In this document: one piece after another, positions 16,329 to 26,758 of the stretch
How positions within the stretch are numbered: position 1 is the stretch's first letter
How the letters are laid out: each line of letters begins with the position of its first letter
From: Paracoccus onchidii
GTDB lineage: Bacteria > Pseudomonadota > Alphaproteobacteria > Rhodobacterales > Rhodobacteraceae
Assembly (NCBI RefSeq): GCF_028294535.1
Contig: NZ_JAQBIE010000022.1
Location: 1 to 64,000, forward strand
Direction of reading: 5' to 3'
DNA length: 64,000 nucleotides
Position numbers and translations under genes: made by a program
The notes under the pieces: generated by a model
Databases searched by the model: none
What the model saw: only the letters and a program-made list of their open reading frames with translations
Told to the model about the DNA's origin: nothing

Positions 16329-17804
16329 ATGACAATTCTTGCCATGGACCAAGGGACCACATCATCGCGCGCCCTGGTTTTTAGTGACGGTCTGCAAGTT
16401 ATCGCAGGGGCCCAACAAGAATTTCAGCAACACTTTCCACAATCGGGCTGGGTTGAGCATGAGGTGGATGATATCTGGACCACCAGCGCCGCAACGGCAC
16501 GCGGTGCAATCGAAAAGGCTGGGAACCCGCGCATAGACGCGATCGGCATCACGAATCAACGCGAGACCGTTTTGATCTGGGATCGCCAGACCGGGCAGCC
16601 TATCCACCGCGCCATCGTCTGGCAGGACCGGCGCACGGCAGATGCCTGTGCCCGGCTTAAGGAGGACGGTGTCGAGCCAGAGATTTCCGAGACAACGGGC
16701 TTGTTGCTGGATCCTTATTTCAGCGCAACGAAAATCGCCTGGATGCTCGATCGCGTTGACGGCGCACGCGCACGCGCCGAACGTGGAGAATTGGCATTTG
16801 GTACGGTTGATAGCTTTCTGATCTGGAAGCTCACGGGTGGTAAAGCGCATGTCACCGATGCAACGAATGCCTGCAGAACCATGCTGTTTGATATTCGCAA
16901 AGGCGAATGGTCCGCGGATATGTGCAAACTGTTTAACATTCCCCTGGCAATATTGCCGCAGGTCAAGGACAGCGCCGCGGAGTTCGGAGAAACACGGCCG
17001 GACCTTTTCGGCCGCGCCATTCCCATATTGGGCGTCGCAGGAGATCAGCAGGCGGCGACCGTGGGGCAGGCATGCTTTCAGGCGGGAATGCTGAAATCGA
17101 CTTATGGAACGGGCTGCTTCGCCCTGCTCAATACAGGAGAACAGGCCGTCCGCTCGGAGAACCGGTTGTTGACGACCATTGCCTATAGGCTGGACGGCAA
17201 GACCACCTTCGCGCTTGAGGGCAGTATCTTCATTGCCGGCGCGGTTGTGCAATGGCTGCGGGATGGTTTGAAAATGATCCGCGAAGCCGGTGAAACTCAG
17301 GATTTGTCGCAGAACGCCGACGACAGCCAACAGATCATCATGGTGCCGGCCTTTACCGGCCTGGGTGCGCCGCATTGGGATCCTGAGGCCCGTGGGGCAA
17401 TTTTCGGACTGACGCGCAACACCGGCCCTGCGGAACTGGCTCGTGCGGCGCTGGAAAGTGTCGGGTTTCAGACCCGAGACCTTCTGGAAGCCATGCGGGC
17501 GGATTGGCGCGATGCCGGAGATGCGGTCTTGCGCGTCGACGGCGGCATGACAGCCAGTCAGCCGGCAATGCAATTTCTTGCCGACATTCTGGGCGCTCCG
17601 GTCGACCGGCCAAGCAACACCGAAACCACGGCGCAGGGCGCAGCCTGGCTTGCCGGCTATCGCGCGGGTATCTGCCCCCCGCCCGAGGAATATGCCAAGG
17701 CCTGGCGGCTGGACCGGCGCTTTGAGCCATCAATGACCGCAGAGATGCGCGATCGGCGGTATTCCGCGTGGCAACGCGCGGTCAAGGCGGTGATGGCTGT
17801 CTGA
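16329..17804 (+). CDS. glpK: Glycerol kinase
   Basis: This is a 491-aa FGGY-family kinase phosphorylating glycerol to glycerol-3-phosphate. The N-terminal phosphate-binding loop is [13 protein letters not shown] (residues 6-18); [26 protein letters not shown] and [19 protein letters not shown] are the usual signatures. The start at 16329 follows GAGGAG; upstream in-frame codons would cross the intergenic hairpin. It lies 147 bp after glpD. No glpF facilitator or glycerol ABC transporter is adjacent, so uptake must be encoded elsewhere or be diffusive. Confidence 0.96.
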   Translation: MTILAMDQGTTSSRALVFSDGLQVIAGAQQEFQQHFPQSGWVEHEVDDIWTTSAATARGAIEKAGNPRIDAIGITNQRETVLIWDRQTGQPIHRAIVWQDRRTADACARLKEDGVEPEISETTGLLLDPYFSATKIAWMLDRVDGARARAERGELAFGTVDSFLIWKLTGGKAHVTDATNACRTMLFDIRKGEWSADMCKLFNIPLAILPQVKDSAAEFGETRPDLFGRAIPILGVAGDQQAATVGQACFQAGMLKSTYGTGCFALLNTGEQAVRSENRLLTTIAYRLDGKTTFALEGSIFIAGAVVQWLRDGLKMIREAGETQDLSQNADDSQQIIMVPAFTGLGAPHWDPEARGAIFGLTRNTGPAELARAALESVGFQTRDLLEAMRADWRDAGDAVLRVDGGMTASQPAMQFLADILGAPVDRPSNTETTAQGAAWLAGYRAGICPPPEEYAKAWRLDRRFEPSMTAEMRDRRYSAWQRAVKAVMAV

Positions 17805-17823
17805 CTTTTGGGAATGTGATTTC

Positions 17824-17869
17824 CCCTCTGGTCGTTTTCCCCTAGTATCATGGGAAAACGACCAGAGGG
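17824..17869. repeat. Perfect 18-bp inverted repeat between glpK and the SLT lipoprotein gene
   Basis: CCCTCTGGTCGTTTTCCC (17824-17841) and its exact complement (17852-17869) flank a 10-nt spacer. The right arm ends four bases before the lipoprotein ATG and contains its only purine-rich ribosome-binding candidate. It is a very stable hairpin but has no T-tract. It may terminate glpK, block translation of the next gene, or be a protein-binding site. Confidence 0.8.
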
Positions 17870-17873
17870 CAGG

Positions 17874-18455
17874 ATGAACAGGTTTCTGAAACTCGCAATC
17901 GTCGGGCTTGTCGCCTCTTGCGGAGGTGGCACCTATAAGGCCCCGCGCAATCTGGACAATGCTTGCGCCATCGTCGCGGAACGGCCCGCCTATCTGCGCG
18001 CCATGAAAAAGGCCGAACGACGCTGGGGCATTCCCGTCCATGTGCAGATGGCTTCGATTCATCAGGAATCCAAGTTTATCGGTGATGCACGAACACCTCA
18101 TCAATATGCGCTTGGGGTGATTCCGATCGGACGTCAAAGCAGCGCCTATGGGTATTCGCAGGCGCTGGATGGAACCTGGGAGGAATATCTCGAGGAAACC
18201 GGCAATCGCCGCGCCCGGCGCAACGACATCAATGACGCCACCGATTTCATGGGCTGGTACATGGATGGCTCGACCAAGCGTCTGGGCATCTCGAAATGGG
18301 ACGCCACCTCGCAGTATCTGGCCTATCACGAAGGGCGCGCCGGATATGCGCGCAAGTCCTATCTTTCGAAAAGCTGGTTGGTTCGGGTCGCGGGCAAGGT
18401 TGGCGAACGTGCCCGCATGTATCGCGCCCAATTGGTGTCTTGCGGCAAGGCGTGA
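17874..18455 (+). CDS. Lipoprotein with a transglycosylase SLT-like domain
   Basis: This is a 193-aa protein. The lipobox LVASC (cysteine about residue 17) predicts a lipid anchor. The remainder resembles a soluble-lytic-transglycosylase fold: WGIPVHVQMASIHQESKF (about residues 50-67) carries the catalytic-type Glu in HQES, then AYGYSQALDGTWEEYLEETG and the domain end YLAYHEGRAGY. It would cut glycan strands in peptidoglycan; some members have only a structural role. ATG 17874 gives the proper signal; a start eight codons earlier falls inside the inverted repeat. Confidence 0.82.
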   Translation: MNRFLKLAIVGLVASCGGGTYKAPRNLDNACAIVAERPAYLRAMKKAERRWGIPVHVQMASIHQESKFIGDARTPHQYALGVIPIGRQSSAYGYSQALDGTWEEYLEETGNRRARRNDINDATDFMGWYMDGSTKRLGISKWDATSQYLAYHEGRAGYARKSYLSKSWLVRVAGKVGERARMYRAQLVSCGKA

Positions 18456-18518
18456 AGGCCAAGGCCTTGCCAAACCTGCAGTTTCGCGCCGATATGGCGA
18501 TAAGCGGCAGGAGGGCCA

Positions 18519-18947
18519 ATGGACGATCACGACATTCAGGACAAGATACTTGCAAAGGCGCGTTCCAATTTTGCCGAACATCTGGGCGCGCGCCTGACCA
18601 CGGCAACACCTGACCGGGTCGAATTCGAAATGCCGGTCACCTCGGTTCTCGCCAACACGAATGGCGTTCTGCATGGCGGAGCGATCATGGGACTGGCGGA
18701 CAATGTCGGCGGTGTTGCGACCATTCTGAATCTGCCGGAAAACCGCGCCACCACGACGGTCGAAAGCAAGACCAACTTTCTGCGCCCCGTCCGGATGGGG
18801 GAAACCGTGCGCGCGGTTGCCGAGCCTTTGCATCGCGGTTCGACCACTCAGGTCTGGCAAACGCGGATCATGCGCGAGGACGGCAAGGTCGCGGCAATTG
18901 TGACTCAGACGCAGCTTGTGCTTGAATGGCGGGACAAGCACGCCTGA
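18519..18947 (+). CDS. PaaI-type hotdog thioesterase
   Basis: This is a 142-aa single hotdog domain. The PaaI-like signature LANTNGVLHGGAIMGLADNVGG (split: N-G-V-L-H-G-G then D near residues 48-66) and the later SKTNFLRPVRMGETV strand are clear. Such proteins hydrolyse acyl- or aryl-CoA thioesters in the cytoplasm. The substrate is unknown. AGGAGG precedes the ATG. It is followed 24 bp later by a GST gene. Confidence 0.85.
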   Translation: MDDHDIQDKILAKARSNFAEHLGARLTTATPDRVEFEMPVTSVLANTNGVLHGGAIMGLADNVGGVATILNLPENRATTTVESKTNFLRPVRMGETVRAVAEPLHRGSTTQVWQTRIMREDGKVAAIVTQTQLVLEWRDKHA

Positions 18948-18971
18948 ACGGCGGTTCGAAAGGATGGCGCC

Positions 18972-19559
18972 ATGTATAACGTGATTGGTACCTCGAAGGG
19001 GCGCAGCATGCGTGTGCTGTGGATGCTGGAGGAACTTGGTCAGCCCTACAGGCACATCAAGGCCAATCCGCATAATGAAGGCGTGATCGAGTTCAATCCG
19101 GCGGGCAAGGTTCCGGTGCTGATCGACGATGGCACCCCGATCACCGATTCGACCGCGATCCTGACCTATCTGGCCGATCGGCATGGAGGTTTTACCTATG
19201 CAGCGGGCACCCTGGACCGCGCAAGACAGGACAGCCTGACGCAATTCTTGCTGGATGAGTTCGATGCAGCCCTGTGGCTGGCCGCGCGGCACAGCTTTGT
19301 TCTGCCCGAAGAAAAGCGGCTTGGCGCCATCAAGAACACGTTGCGATGGGAATTCGAGCGCAGCCAGAAGACATTGATACATCGGATTGGTGAAGGTGAA
19401 TTCGTCATGGGGGAACGGATGACCGTGCCCGATGTGATCTTGACCCATTGCCTGACCTGGGCGCTGGACGCCAAGTTTCCCGTAGTTGAACACCGGCTGT
19501 CCGACTATCTCGACCGAATGCGTCGTCGTCCGGCCTATATCAGGGCAACCAGCCTTTAG
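18972..19559 (+). CDS. Glutathione S-transferase family protein
   Basis: This is a 195-aa protein with a thioredoxin-fold N-domain (MYNVIGTSKGRSMRVLWMLEELG, split reading) containing a serine-rich rather than CxxC start. The cis-proline and GSH-binding motifs follow: GKVPVLIDDG and ITDSTAILTYLADRHG. The helical C-domain ends with VPDVILTHCLTWA and YLDRMRRRPAY. The reaction is unknown. Its stop overlaps the stop of the convergent flavoprotein gene by four bases. Confidence 0.88.
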   Translation: MYNVIGTSKGRSMRVLWMLEELGQPYRHIKANPHNEGVIEFNPAGKVPVLIDDGTPITDSTAILTYLADRHGGFTYAAGTLDRARQDSLTQFLLDEFDAALWLAARHSFVLPEEKRLGAIKNTLRWEFERSQKTLIHRIGEGEFVMGERMTVPDVILTHCLTWALDAKFPVVEHRLSDYLDRMRRRPAYIRATSL

Positions 19560-20779
19560 TCATGCGCGCCCAGCATCCGCTGCGCAGCGCCCAAGCCCGC
19601 CCGTCGCCCCATCGCCAAACAGGCCGTCAACAGATAGCCACCCGTCGGCGCCTCCCAGTCCAGCATTTCGCCGGCGACATACACGCCGGGCAAGGCACAT
19701 AATTCCAGATCGGGTGTCACCGCCTCAAAGCGGATACCGCCGGCCGAGGAAATCGCATCGCAAAGTGGGCCAGGCCCGTCATGGCGCATCGGCAATTTCC
19801 GGGCGAGGTCTGCCCAGGCAGAGGCCTGGGCAGGGTCGGGCAAGGGCCTGCCCCATTCCAGAAGCAGGGCAACCTTGACCGGATCACCAAGAACCCGCCT
19901 GAGCCAATTGCCGATCGACAACTTGCCTCGGGGTTTTGCGAAGCGCCGCACGACTTCTGACTCAGTCAGGTCCGGCATCAGATCCAGAAACGCCTTTGAT
20001 CCATCGCGCATTCTGGCCGACATCTCGTATATGCCACCGCCTTCCACACCATCGCGCGACAAAACCCATTCACCGCGCCCGACCTGACCACGACAATGAA
20101 TGGCCACGCCCTTGACCGCCTTGCCGAAATGCCGCGCCATCGGCTTGGACCATGTGACGCGGAACCCCATATTCGCGGGTTGAAACGGCGCAAGCGAGAC
20201 GCCCTTTTCCGCCAGGATCGACACCCATCCGCCATCCGAACCAAGTCTCGGCCAGCTGGCACCGCCAAGCGCAAGCACGGTGACATCCGGGTGCAACAGC
20301 TGACGCCCCGACGGGGTGTCAAATTCGAAACCGCCATCCAATCCGGTCCAGCGCCAGCCACTTTGCAACTGCGCCCCCTGTTCACCCAGGCGGCGCAACC
20401 AGGCACGCAGCAATGTCGATGCCTTCATGACGGTCGGGAAAACACGCCCGGTCGACCCGACGAACAAGGGCACGCCCAGCCCCTCGGCCCAGGCGACCAC
20501 CTCTTTCGGGCCCAGACCGCCCAGATCCGGGTCGAGATATTCCCGCAGATCAGCCGGGGCAGAGCGACCGGTTCCGATCTGAAAGCACCGAATGAAATCC
20601 TCCAGCGGCTGATCCTTGGTCAGGTTCAAGCCCGACTTGCCTGCCATCAGAAACTTGCGCGCCGGCGTCGGCATGGCTTCGGCCACGATCACGCGATGCC
20701 CCGCCTGCGTCAGCGTTTCAGCCGCCATCAACCCTGCTGGGCCGCCACCAATCACCAGGGCATAGCCCGAACGCGTCAC
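19556..20779 (-). CDS. HI0933/BaiN-type FAD-dependent oxidoreductase (TIGR03862-like)
   Basis: This is a 407-aa flavoprotein. The N-terminal FAD site is VIGGGPAGLMAAETLTQAGH (residues 9-28). The family motif GKSGLNLTKDQPLEDF appears near residue 47, LALGGASWPRLGSDGGW in the middle, and GVYVAGEMLDWEAPTGGYLL near the C-terminus. The family is common but its substrate is not defined in proteobacteria. The GTG start overlaps the holA stop by four bases, making it the last gene of leuS-lptE-holA-flavoprotein. Confidence 0.86.
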   Translation of the reverse strand: MTRSGYALVIGGGPAGLMAAETLTQAGHRVIVAEAMPTPARKFLMAGKSGLNLTKDQPLEDFIRCFQIGTGRSAPADLREYLDPDLGGLGPKEVVAWAEGLGVPLFVGSTGRVFPTVMKASTLLRAWLRRLGEQGAQLQSGWRWTGLDGGFEFDTPSGRQLLHPDVTVLALGGASWPRLGSDGGWVSILAEKGVSLAPFQPANMGFRVTWSKPMARHFGKAVKGVAIHCRGQVGRGEWVLSRDGVEGGGIYEMSARMRDGSKAFLDLMPDLTESEVVRRFAKPRGKLSIGNWLRRVLGDPVKVALLLEWGRPLPDPAQASAWADLARKLPMRHDGPGPLCDAISSAGGIRFEAVTPDLELCALPGVYVAGEMLDWEAPTGGYLLTACLAMGRRAGLGAAQRMLGAHD

Positions 20780-21804
20780 CGCCGGCCCCGGCCGATCATG
20801 GCAAGGCGAATCAGCGCACGCTCGACCAATGGCATTTGCGGCGCCCGCGAGGCACTACGCAAGGTCTGGTCGGTCGCCAATAATGCGGAAACGGCTTCTT
20901 CAAGCGCAGCGGTTCCCCAGCTTTGAGCCTGCCGTGCCATCCGATCGCGCCGGGGGCCGAAAACCGGCGGTCGCTGCCGCGACAACCCTGCCCCTGGCCC
21001 TTGCGGATCAACCGAGGCCAGATGCAGCGTCCTGAAATGGCGCAATGCTGCGATACACAGCGAAACAGGCGTCACGCCCTGACCTTCGATCCGACGCAAC
21101 AGCTGGCCCAGCTCGGCGGCCCGCCCCTCGGCCACGACATGCAACACCTCATCAAGCCCCGCTTCGATGGTCGCGGGTGCCATCAACGCGATTTCGGCCG
21201 GGGTCAGTGGGGTGGAATCCCCGTATTTATACAATCCGATCTTCTCGATGGTCTGGCGCATATCGCCCGGATCAAGGGCGCGCGCCAAGGTCGTCAGGTC
21301 GCGCATCGCCTCGCGCGAAATATCGCGCAATCCGGCGGCCTCCAACCAGCGGCGAATTTCCTCTTCGCCAGGCGGATCATCATAGATCGGTGCCGCAACC
21401 GCCTGCTTGTGCGGTTCAAACAACTTCCGCAACGCCGAGGACTTGGCCAACCCGGATGCCGTCACAACCATGACCGCATCACCCGCACGCCATTCGGCCA
21501 GGGCCTGGGCAATCGCGTCGGCGGCATTGTCCGGGGTATTTTCGACCAGCACGACCCGCTGTCCCGGAAAAAACCCGACTTCCTTGATGGCATCCATCAA
21601 CAGCGCCGGATCCTTTTTCAGCGACCCGCCCGCAAGTCGCGTCAGACGCATTTCCTCTTCGGCATTTTCGCCGGTCAGCGCCTTGACGGCCTCGGCCCGC
21701 TTCAATGATACGCGCATGGCGTCCTGACCATAGATCAGCAACGCGGGGCGCGATGGATCCGGCCGCGCGACATAGCGGGCGATTTCGCCGCCCTTGAGAT
21801 TCAT
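20776..21804 (-). CDS. holA: DNA polymerase III subunit delta
   Basis: This is a 342-aa protein of the clamp loader that opens the beta sliding clamp at primer-template junctions. The DNA_pol3_delta pattern is recognisable: RPALLIYGQDAMRVSLKRAE near residue 19, then a poorly conserved AAA-like domain and the C-terminal helical collar region with LLRRIEGQGVTPVSLCIAALRHFRTLH. It overlaps lptE by four bases. The lptE-holA order is widespread and supports the call. Confidence 0.92.
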   Translation of the reverse strand: MNLKGGEIARYVARPDPSRPALLIYGQDAMRVSLKRAEAVKALTGENAEEEMRLTRLAGGSLKKDPALLMDAIKEVGFFPGQRVVLVENTPDNAADAIAQALAEWRAGDAVMVVTASGLAKSSALRKLFEPHKQAVAAPIYDDPPGEEEIRRWLEAAGLRDISREAMRDLTTLARALDPGDMRQTIEKIGLYKYGDSTPLTPAEIALMAPATIEAGLDEVLHVVAEGRAAELGQLLRRIEGQGVTPVSLCIAALRHFRTLHLASVDPQGPGAGLSRQRPPVFGPRRDRMARQAQSWGTAALEEAVSALLATDQTLRSASRAPQMPLVERALIRLAMIGRGRR

Positions 21805-22298
21805 GTTTCCGGCAACGCAGGTGAATCGGCCAGCAGTCTGGTCACAACCTGATCGGCAAGCATGCGCGCCAATCGACGCCGGGCATCCGCCTCGGCGGTC
21901 AGGGTCGCGATGGTGGTCCCCGTCGTCGAATAAGAGCTGAAGGTGCTGACACGCCCCGATGACAGGGCCCGCCCGCGACTGTCCTTCAGCACATAATCGG
22001 CGGTGCCGTTCAACGAATAGCGGGTGGTGACCTGCTCTTGCGTGATGGCCTGCGACACGACACCGATGCTCAGCCGGTAATCGAGGTCAAAGGCGTCGGC
22101 CGATTCAGGCCCAAGCCGCTGCGCGATCTGGGTGTTGAATACGAATTCCTGATAATCATCGGGATCGCGCGGCCGAACCTTGCCGAACAGACGTTTGCCT
22201 GCCCCTTGCGGTCCATAGACAGGCTGCAACCCGCAGGCCGACAAAGCCAGCACGCCCAAAAGGGCCGCCCGGCGCCCTATGCGATTACGCGACCACAT
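21801..22298 (-). CDS. lptE: LPS-assembly lipoprotein LptE
   Basis: This is a 165-aa protein with an N-terminal arginine-rich signal and lipobox LSAC (cysteine about residue 22), then GLQPVYGP, the usual LptE start. It forms the outer-membrane plug with LptD that inserts lipopolysaccharide. Sequence conservation is low, so the call rests on the lipobox, the C-G-x-x-P-V-Y motif, length and its place between leuS and holA. It overlaps leuS by 14 bp and holA by four. Confidence 0.9.
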   Translation of the reverse strand: MWSRNRIGRRAALLGVLALSACGLQPVYGPQGAGKRLFGKVRPRDPDDYQEFVFNTQIAQRLGPESADAFDLDYRLSIGVVSQAITQEQVTTRYSLNGTADYVLKDSRGRALSSGRVSTFSSYSTTGTTIATLTAEADARRRLARMLADQVVTRLLADSPALPET

Positions 22299-24822
22299 TC
22301 ACAATCCGTCCCGGCACGACGATCAGCTTCTTGGGCGATGCACCTTCCAGAAATCGGATCACGGTTTCATCGGCCATCACCAAGGCTTCGATCTGATCCT
22401 TTGGCATATCTTTGGCGACACTGATTTCGGCCCGGCGCTTGCCATTGATCTGAATTGGCAAAGTGACCGTATCATCTTCCAGCAATGCCGGATCGGCCTT
22501 GGGCCAGGGCGCATCAACCACCATGCCCTGCCCGTCGGCCATGGACCAGAGATCTTCGGCCATATGCGGCACCATAGGCGCCATCAGCTGCGCCATGATC
22601 CGCAATGCCGCCTTGCGTGGTGCGCCATCCGCCTTGGATTTCGCAATCGCATTGGCCAGTTCGTAAAGCTTGGCGACCGCCTTGTTAAAGGCAAAGCCCT
22701 CGATCGATCTGGTCACATCCGCAATCGCGCGATGGGCCGAACGAATCAGCGCCGGGTCATCAATATCTGCCCCGGTCTCTTCCGCCAGTCGCCAAACGCG
22801 GGTCAGAAACTTGTAGGCAGCTTCGGCGCCGGCGGCGGTCCATTCGACGTCACGCTCGGGCGGGCTGTCGGACAGCATGAACCAGCGCGCGGTATCGGCG
22901 CCGAAGCTATCAACGATGTTCACCGGATCGACGACGTTCTTCTTCGATTTCGACATCTTGGCCGAGGGGATGATCTCGACCTCGGTGCCGTCGGCCAGCC
23001 TGCCGTCGGTCACATCCTCGGGCAGGTGATAGACCGGACGCCCCTTGGCATCGCGGGTCATGTAGATCTCGTGCGTGACCATGCCTTGGGTGAACAGCGC
23101 GTCGAAGGGTTCCTTCGCGGCCTCGGGCAGGTGGCCGGTCTTGACCATCGCACGGGCGAAAAAGCGCGAATACAGCAGGTGCAGGATCGCGTGCTCGATA
23201 CCGCCGATATACTGGTCCACGTTCATCCAGTAATCCGCATCGGCGCGGTTCGTCGGCGTGTCGGCACCGGGGCTGGTGAAGCGGGCGTAATACCAGGACG
23301 AATCGACGAAGGTGTCCATCGTGTCGGTTTCGCGGCGCGCGGCCCCGCCGCATTTCGGGCAGGTTGCCTGACGCCAGGTCGGGTGGCGATCCAGCGGGTT
23401 GCCCGGCACGTCGAAACTCACATCCTGCGGCAGAAGGACCGGCAGGTTCTCCTTGGCCTCGGGGACGGTGCCGCAGCTGTCGCAATGCACCACCGGGATC
23501 GGGCAACCCCAGTAGCGCTGGCGCGAGATGCCCCAGTCGCGCAGGCGGAACTTGGTCACGCCCTCGCCATAGCCCTGCGCCTCGGCATGGGCGATGGCGG
23601 CGTCGACGGCGGCCTCGCCGGTCTGGTCGGCATCGCCCGCAAAGCCGCGGACATAGGTAACAGTCTCGGATTTCAGCGGCACGAAAGGCGCGGCGGCGAC
23701 CAGCTCGTCCGCCTGTTCCAGCGTCATCCCCGGCTGACCGAAGGTCGCGCGGATCGGCAGGCCGTATTTGGTGGCGAATTCATGGTCGCGTTCGTCATGC
23801 GCCGGGCTGCCGAAGATCGCGCCGGTGCCGTAATCCATCAGCACGAAATTCGCGACCCAGATCGGCAGCTGCCAGTTCGGGTCCAGCGGATGGGTGACGG
23901 TCAGGCCGGTGTCGAAGCCCAGCTTGGGCGCAGTCTCGATCGCCTCTTCGGTGGTGCCGATGCGCTTGCATTCCTCGATGAAGGCGGCGACCTCGGGGCG
24001 GGTTTCGGCCAGCTTTTTCACCAGCGGATGATCCGGCGACAGCGCGGCAAAGCTTGCGCCCATCAGCGTATCGGGACGCGTGGTATAGACCTCGATCGCC
24101 TCGAAGCCCTCGGGCGCATCGACGGTGGCAAAGCGGAACTGCAGCCCGCGCGACTTGCCGATCCAGTTGGCCTGCATCAGGCGCACCTTTTCCGGCCAGC
24201 CCGACAGCCCGTCCAGCGCCGACAGCAGCTCGTCACTGTAGTCGCTGATCCTGAAGAACCACTGGGTCAGCTCCTTGCGCTCGACCGTGGCACCCGACCG
24301 CCAGCCCTTGCCGTCGATGACCTGTTCATTGGCCAGAACGGTCATGTCGACGGGGTCCCAGTTCACCTGCGCCGATTTACGCGTGATCAGGCCCGCATCC
24401 AGCATGTCCAGGAACATCGCCTGCTGCTGATGCACGTAATCGTCGTCACAGGTCGCGAATTCGCGGCTCCAGTCGATGGACAGGCCAAGCGGCTTCAGCT
24501 GGTCGCGCATCGTGGCGATATTGGCATAGGTCCAGTCGCGGGGATGGCCGCCCTGCTCCATCGCGGCGTTCTCGGCGGGCATGCCAAAGGCGTCCCAGCC
24601 CATCGGGTGCAGCACGCTGAACCCCTGCGCGCGCTTGAACCGCGCCACCACGTCGCCCATCGTGTAGTTGCGGACATGGCCCATATGGATGCGCCCCGAG
24701 GGATAGGGGAACATCTCCAGCACGTAGTATTTCGGTCGCTCGTCGCGGATGGCGGTAAAGCTGCCGGCCTCGGCCCAGGCTTTTTGCCACCGGGCTTCGC
24801 TGCTGGAGGGATCATAGGGCAT
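22285..24822 (-). CDS. leuS: Leucyl-tRNA synthetase
   Basis: This is an 845-aa class I synthetase charging tRNA-Leu. The HIGH motif appears as HMGH (residues 46-49), and KMSKS in [15 protein letters not shown] in the C-terminal third. The CP1 editing domain lies between ([20 protein letters not shown] contains the conserved T-rich editing site). Length and domain order are normal. It heads the lptE-holA operon. Its strong codon bias produces a long, meaningless open frame on the opposite strand. Confidence 0.98.
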   Translation of the reverse strand: MPYDPSSSEARWQKAWAEAGSFTAIRDERPKYYVLEMFPYPSGRIHMGHVRNYTMGDVVARFKRAQGFSVLHPMGWDAFGMPAENAAMEQGGHPRDWTYANIATMRDQLKPLGLSIDWSREFATCDDDYVHQQQAMFLDMLDAGLITRKSAQVNWDPVDMTVLANEQVIDGKGWRSGATVERKELTQWFFRISDYSDELLSALDGLSGWPEKVRLMQANWIGKSRGLQFRFATVDAPEGFEAIEVYTTRPDTLMGASFAALSPDHPLVKKLAETRPEVAAFIEECKRIGTTEEAIETAPKLGFDTGLTVTHPLDPNWQLPIWVANFVLMDYGTGAIFGSPAHDERDHEFATKYGLPIRATFGQPGMTLEQADELVAAAPFVPLKSETVTYVRGFAGDADQTGEAAVDAAIAHAEAQGYGEGVTKFRLRDWGISRQRYWGCPIPVVHCDSCGTVPEAKENLPVLLPQDVSFDVPGNPLDRHPTWRQATCPKCGGAARRETDTMDTFVDSSWYYARFTSPGADTPTNRADADYWMNVDQYIGGIEHAILHLLYSRFFARAMVKTGHLPEAAKEPFDALFTQGMVTHEIYMTRDAKGRPVYHLPEDVTDGRLADGTEVEIIPSAKMSKSKKNVVDPVNIVDSFGADTARWFMLSDSPPERDVEWTAAGAEAAYKFLTRVWRLAEETGADIDDPALIRSAHRAIADVTRSIEGFAFNKAVAKLYELANAIAKSKADGAPRKAALRIMAQLMAPMVPHMAEDLWSMADGQGMVVDAPWPKADPALLEDDTVTLPIQINGKRRAEISVAKDMPKDQIEALVMADETVIRFLEGASPKKLIVVPGRIVNVVA

Positions 24823-24909
24823 AGCGGTCCTCGGGCGTCATTCGTTGCCCGCAGGGTTTATACGCGCGGGCAGGTCTGGTCCAGTGCCGCGACCTGCCTT
24901 GAATCGCCC

Positions 24910-25383
24910 TTAAAGACGGCCGTCCTGCAAACGCAACTGACGTGCGCGCGTCAGAATCGCATCCTCGACCGCGCGGACCGTGCCCGGCGCGACTGCGGAA
25001 CCGCCCGCCCCTTGCAACGACAGCTTCAGGCTGCGCGCATCCAGCGCGGGATCGCTGATCTTGATCGTGGCACGATATGACCGCCCACCCCCCGGCGGTG
25101 TGCCGTAGCCTGTGGTGATGACGCCGGTGAATGGATCCACGGCCTGCACCGGCAGAAAATTCAGCACTTCGAGGCTGGCATTCCACAGATACTTGTTCAC
25201 GGCGACATTGTAATTGGGGTTTTCGCTGTTCTGGAACAGATCCCAAATCGTGCTGCCGCGGGTTTCCGGGCTCATGTCGGCGTCATATTGTTCGACATTG
25301 CTATTGCCACCGCCACCACAGGCGGCCAAGCCGGCACAAAGCGTCGTTGCAATAATCAGGCGCGCGGCGCGTGCGGTCGTCAT
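24910..25383 (-). CDS. DUF3576 lipoprotein
   Basis: This is a 157-aa protein with a lipobox GLAAC (Cys22) followed by a glycine-rich linker. The conserved DUF3576 core follows: STIWDLFQNSENPNYNVAVN, YLWNASLEVLNFLP and GVITTGYGTPPGGGRSYRAT (each split where long). It is almost restricted to alphaproteobacteria and has no assigned function; an envelope role is likely. The start at 25383 is preceded by a GGGGGA element. It lies 88 bp upstream of leuS on the same strand. Confidence 0.86.
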   Translation of the reverse strand: MTTARAARLIIATTLCAGLAACGGGGNSNVEQYDADMSPETRGSTIWDLFQNSENPNYNVAVNKYLWNASLEVLNFLPVQAVDPFTGVITTGYGTPPGGGRSYRATIKISDPALDARSLKLSLQGAGGSAVAPGTVRAVEDAILTRARQLRLQDGRL

Positions 25384-25660
25384 GCGGTCCCCCGGTATTT
25401 CCGTCCGAGGCAGCTTTAGCGCGGAACGCCCCTGCGCCACAAGCGCCTTGGCATCAAAGGCCCGCGCGATCAGGCCCCGACGCGCCCCGTTCACATTCCC
25501 GCCCACGGCAATGTGTGGCGCATGTGCATCACAGAATGAAGGAAAGCCACGGTGAAAAACCTGATTTCGTTGCATCACGGCCCCGAAAGAGTGAAACAAG
25601 CTGCATACCCAGGGCGGGCCACCGGTTTGGGCATCAGAGAGACAAGAGGGAACAAAGACC

Positions 25661-26686
25661 ATGAAAAAGGTTCTTTTCGCGACAACCGCGCTGGTCGTGT
25701 CCGGCGGCATCGCGGCTGCTGACGTCACCATTTCGGGCTATGGCCGTACCGGTGTTCTGTACCAAGAAGACGGTGTCCGTGGCGGCAACACCAACGACGC
25801 AATCGTTCAATCGCGCCTGCGCATGAACGTCGACGCTTCGACGTCGAGCGATTCCGGCATCGACTTCGGTGGCCGTGTCCGTGTGCAGTGGGACCAAGGC
25901 GACGCGTCGACCACGCTTGCACCGGGCTACATCTACCTGTCGGCTCAAGGTCTGCGTGTTGAAATCGGCAACTCGAACACCGCTTACGACTCGGCCGGCC
26001 TGATGTACGCACCTGAAATCGGTGTGTTCGACCGCTCCTACGGTACGCCGCGCGGTCTGTTCTACGCATACAACACCGACAACTACCCGAACCGCTACCT
26101 GACCGCTGGTGAGGAAGAAGACCTGGGTCTGAACGACTACATGGGTATCTTCGCTTCCTACACCGTCGGCGACCTGACGGTTCGCGGCTCGGTTGTGAAC
26201 CCTGACCAGGTGACCCCGAACAGCCTGCTGGACAAAGAGATCGGCATCTCGGTCGACTATGTCTGGAACAACATCGAACTGTCGGCTGCTGCTGTTCAGG
26301 ACGGCTTCGGCATCCAGGGCAACGACCAGTACTTCGCTGGTGTTCGTTACGGCTTCAACGACATGGCTCATGTCGGCCTGAACTACAACGACAACGGTTC
26401 GTTCAGCGAGTCGATTGACTACGTTGATGCGGCCGGTCTCGATCAGACCGCTGTGTTCGACGAGAACTTCGGCACCACCTGGACCCTGTATGGTGATTAC
26501 ACCTTCGGTCTGACCACCGTCGAAGGCTATGTCGCTCATAACGACGCCGACGACATCAACGAAACCAGCACCGCATTCGGTCTGGGCGCAAACTACGACC
26601 TGGGCGGCGCGCGTCTGTCGGGTTCGGTTCAGCGCGGGTTCAACGAGCTGTACACCGCTGACATGGGTGTTCGCTTCGACTTCTGA
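25661..26686 (+). CDS. Major outer-membrane porin (Porin_4 type)
   Basis: This is a 341-aa beta-barrel protein. The signal peptide spans residues 1-20 (GGIAAA). The mature N-terminus DVTISGYGRTGVLY and C-terminal phenylalanine (MGVRFDF) are typical of trimeric porins read by the BAM complex. Alternating hydrophobic strands and acidic loops run throughout, with a loop-3-like RSYGTPRGLFYAYNTDNYP region. Codon use is markedly more biased than in its neighbours, indicating high expression. A 277-bp upstream gap holds its promoter, and a strong terminator follows. Confidence 0.93.
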   Translation: MKKVLFATTALVVSGGIAAADVTISGYGRTGVLYQEDGVRGGNTNDAIVQSRLRMNVDASTSSDSGIDFGGRVRVQWDQGDASTTLAPGYIYLSAQGLRVEIGNSNTAYDSAGLMYAPEIGVFDRSYGTPRGLFYAYNTDNYPNRYLTAGEEEDLGLNDYMGIFASYTVGDLTVRGSVVNPDQVTPNSLLDKEIGISVDYVWNNIELSAAAVQDGFGIQGNDQYFAGVRYGFNDMAHVGLNYNDNGSFSESIDYVDAAGLDQTAVFDENFGTTWTLYGDYTFGLTTVEGYVAHNDADDINETSTAFGLGANYDLGGARLSGSVQRGFNELYTADMGVRFDF

Positions 26687-26711
26687 TCGAAACGATCCCT
26701 ATGAGAATTAT

Positions 26712-26750
26712 AAAGAGCGGGCCTTGCGCCCGCTCTTTTCTTTTTGTTTT
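26712..26750 (+). terminator. Strong intrinsic terminator of the porin gene
   Basis: AAAGAGCGGGC (26712-26722 region) pairs perfectly over 11 bp with GCCCGCTCTTT (26728-26738) around a 6-nt loop. TCTTTTTGTTTT follows. The T-tract ends only eight bases before the next gene's ATG. Confidence 0.93.
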
Positions 26751-26758
26751 GTCGCCCC

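Noticed and set aside
17730..19493. A 587-codon minus-strand frame across three plus-strand genes
   Set aside because: It crosses glpK, the inverted repeat, the SLT lipoprotein and the thioesterase, each clearly recognisable on the plus strand.
22279..25080. A 933-codon plus-strand frame opposite leuS
   Set aside because: It mirrors the high GC third-position bias of leuS, has no domain signature, and is rich in low-complexity Arg/His/Gly.
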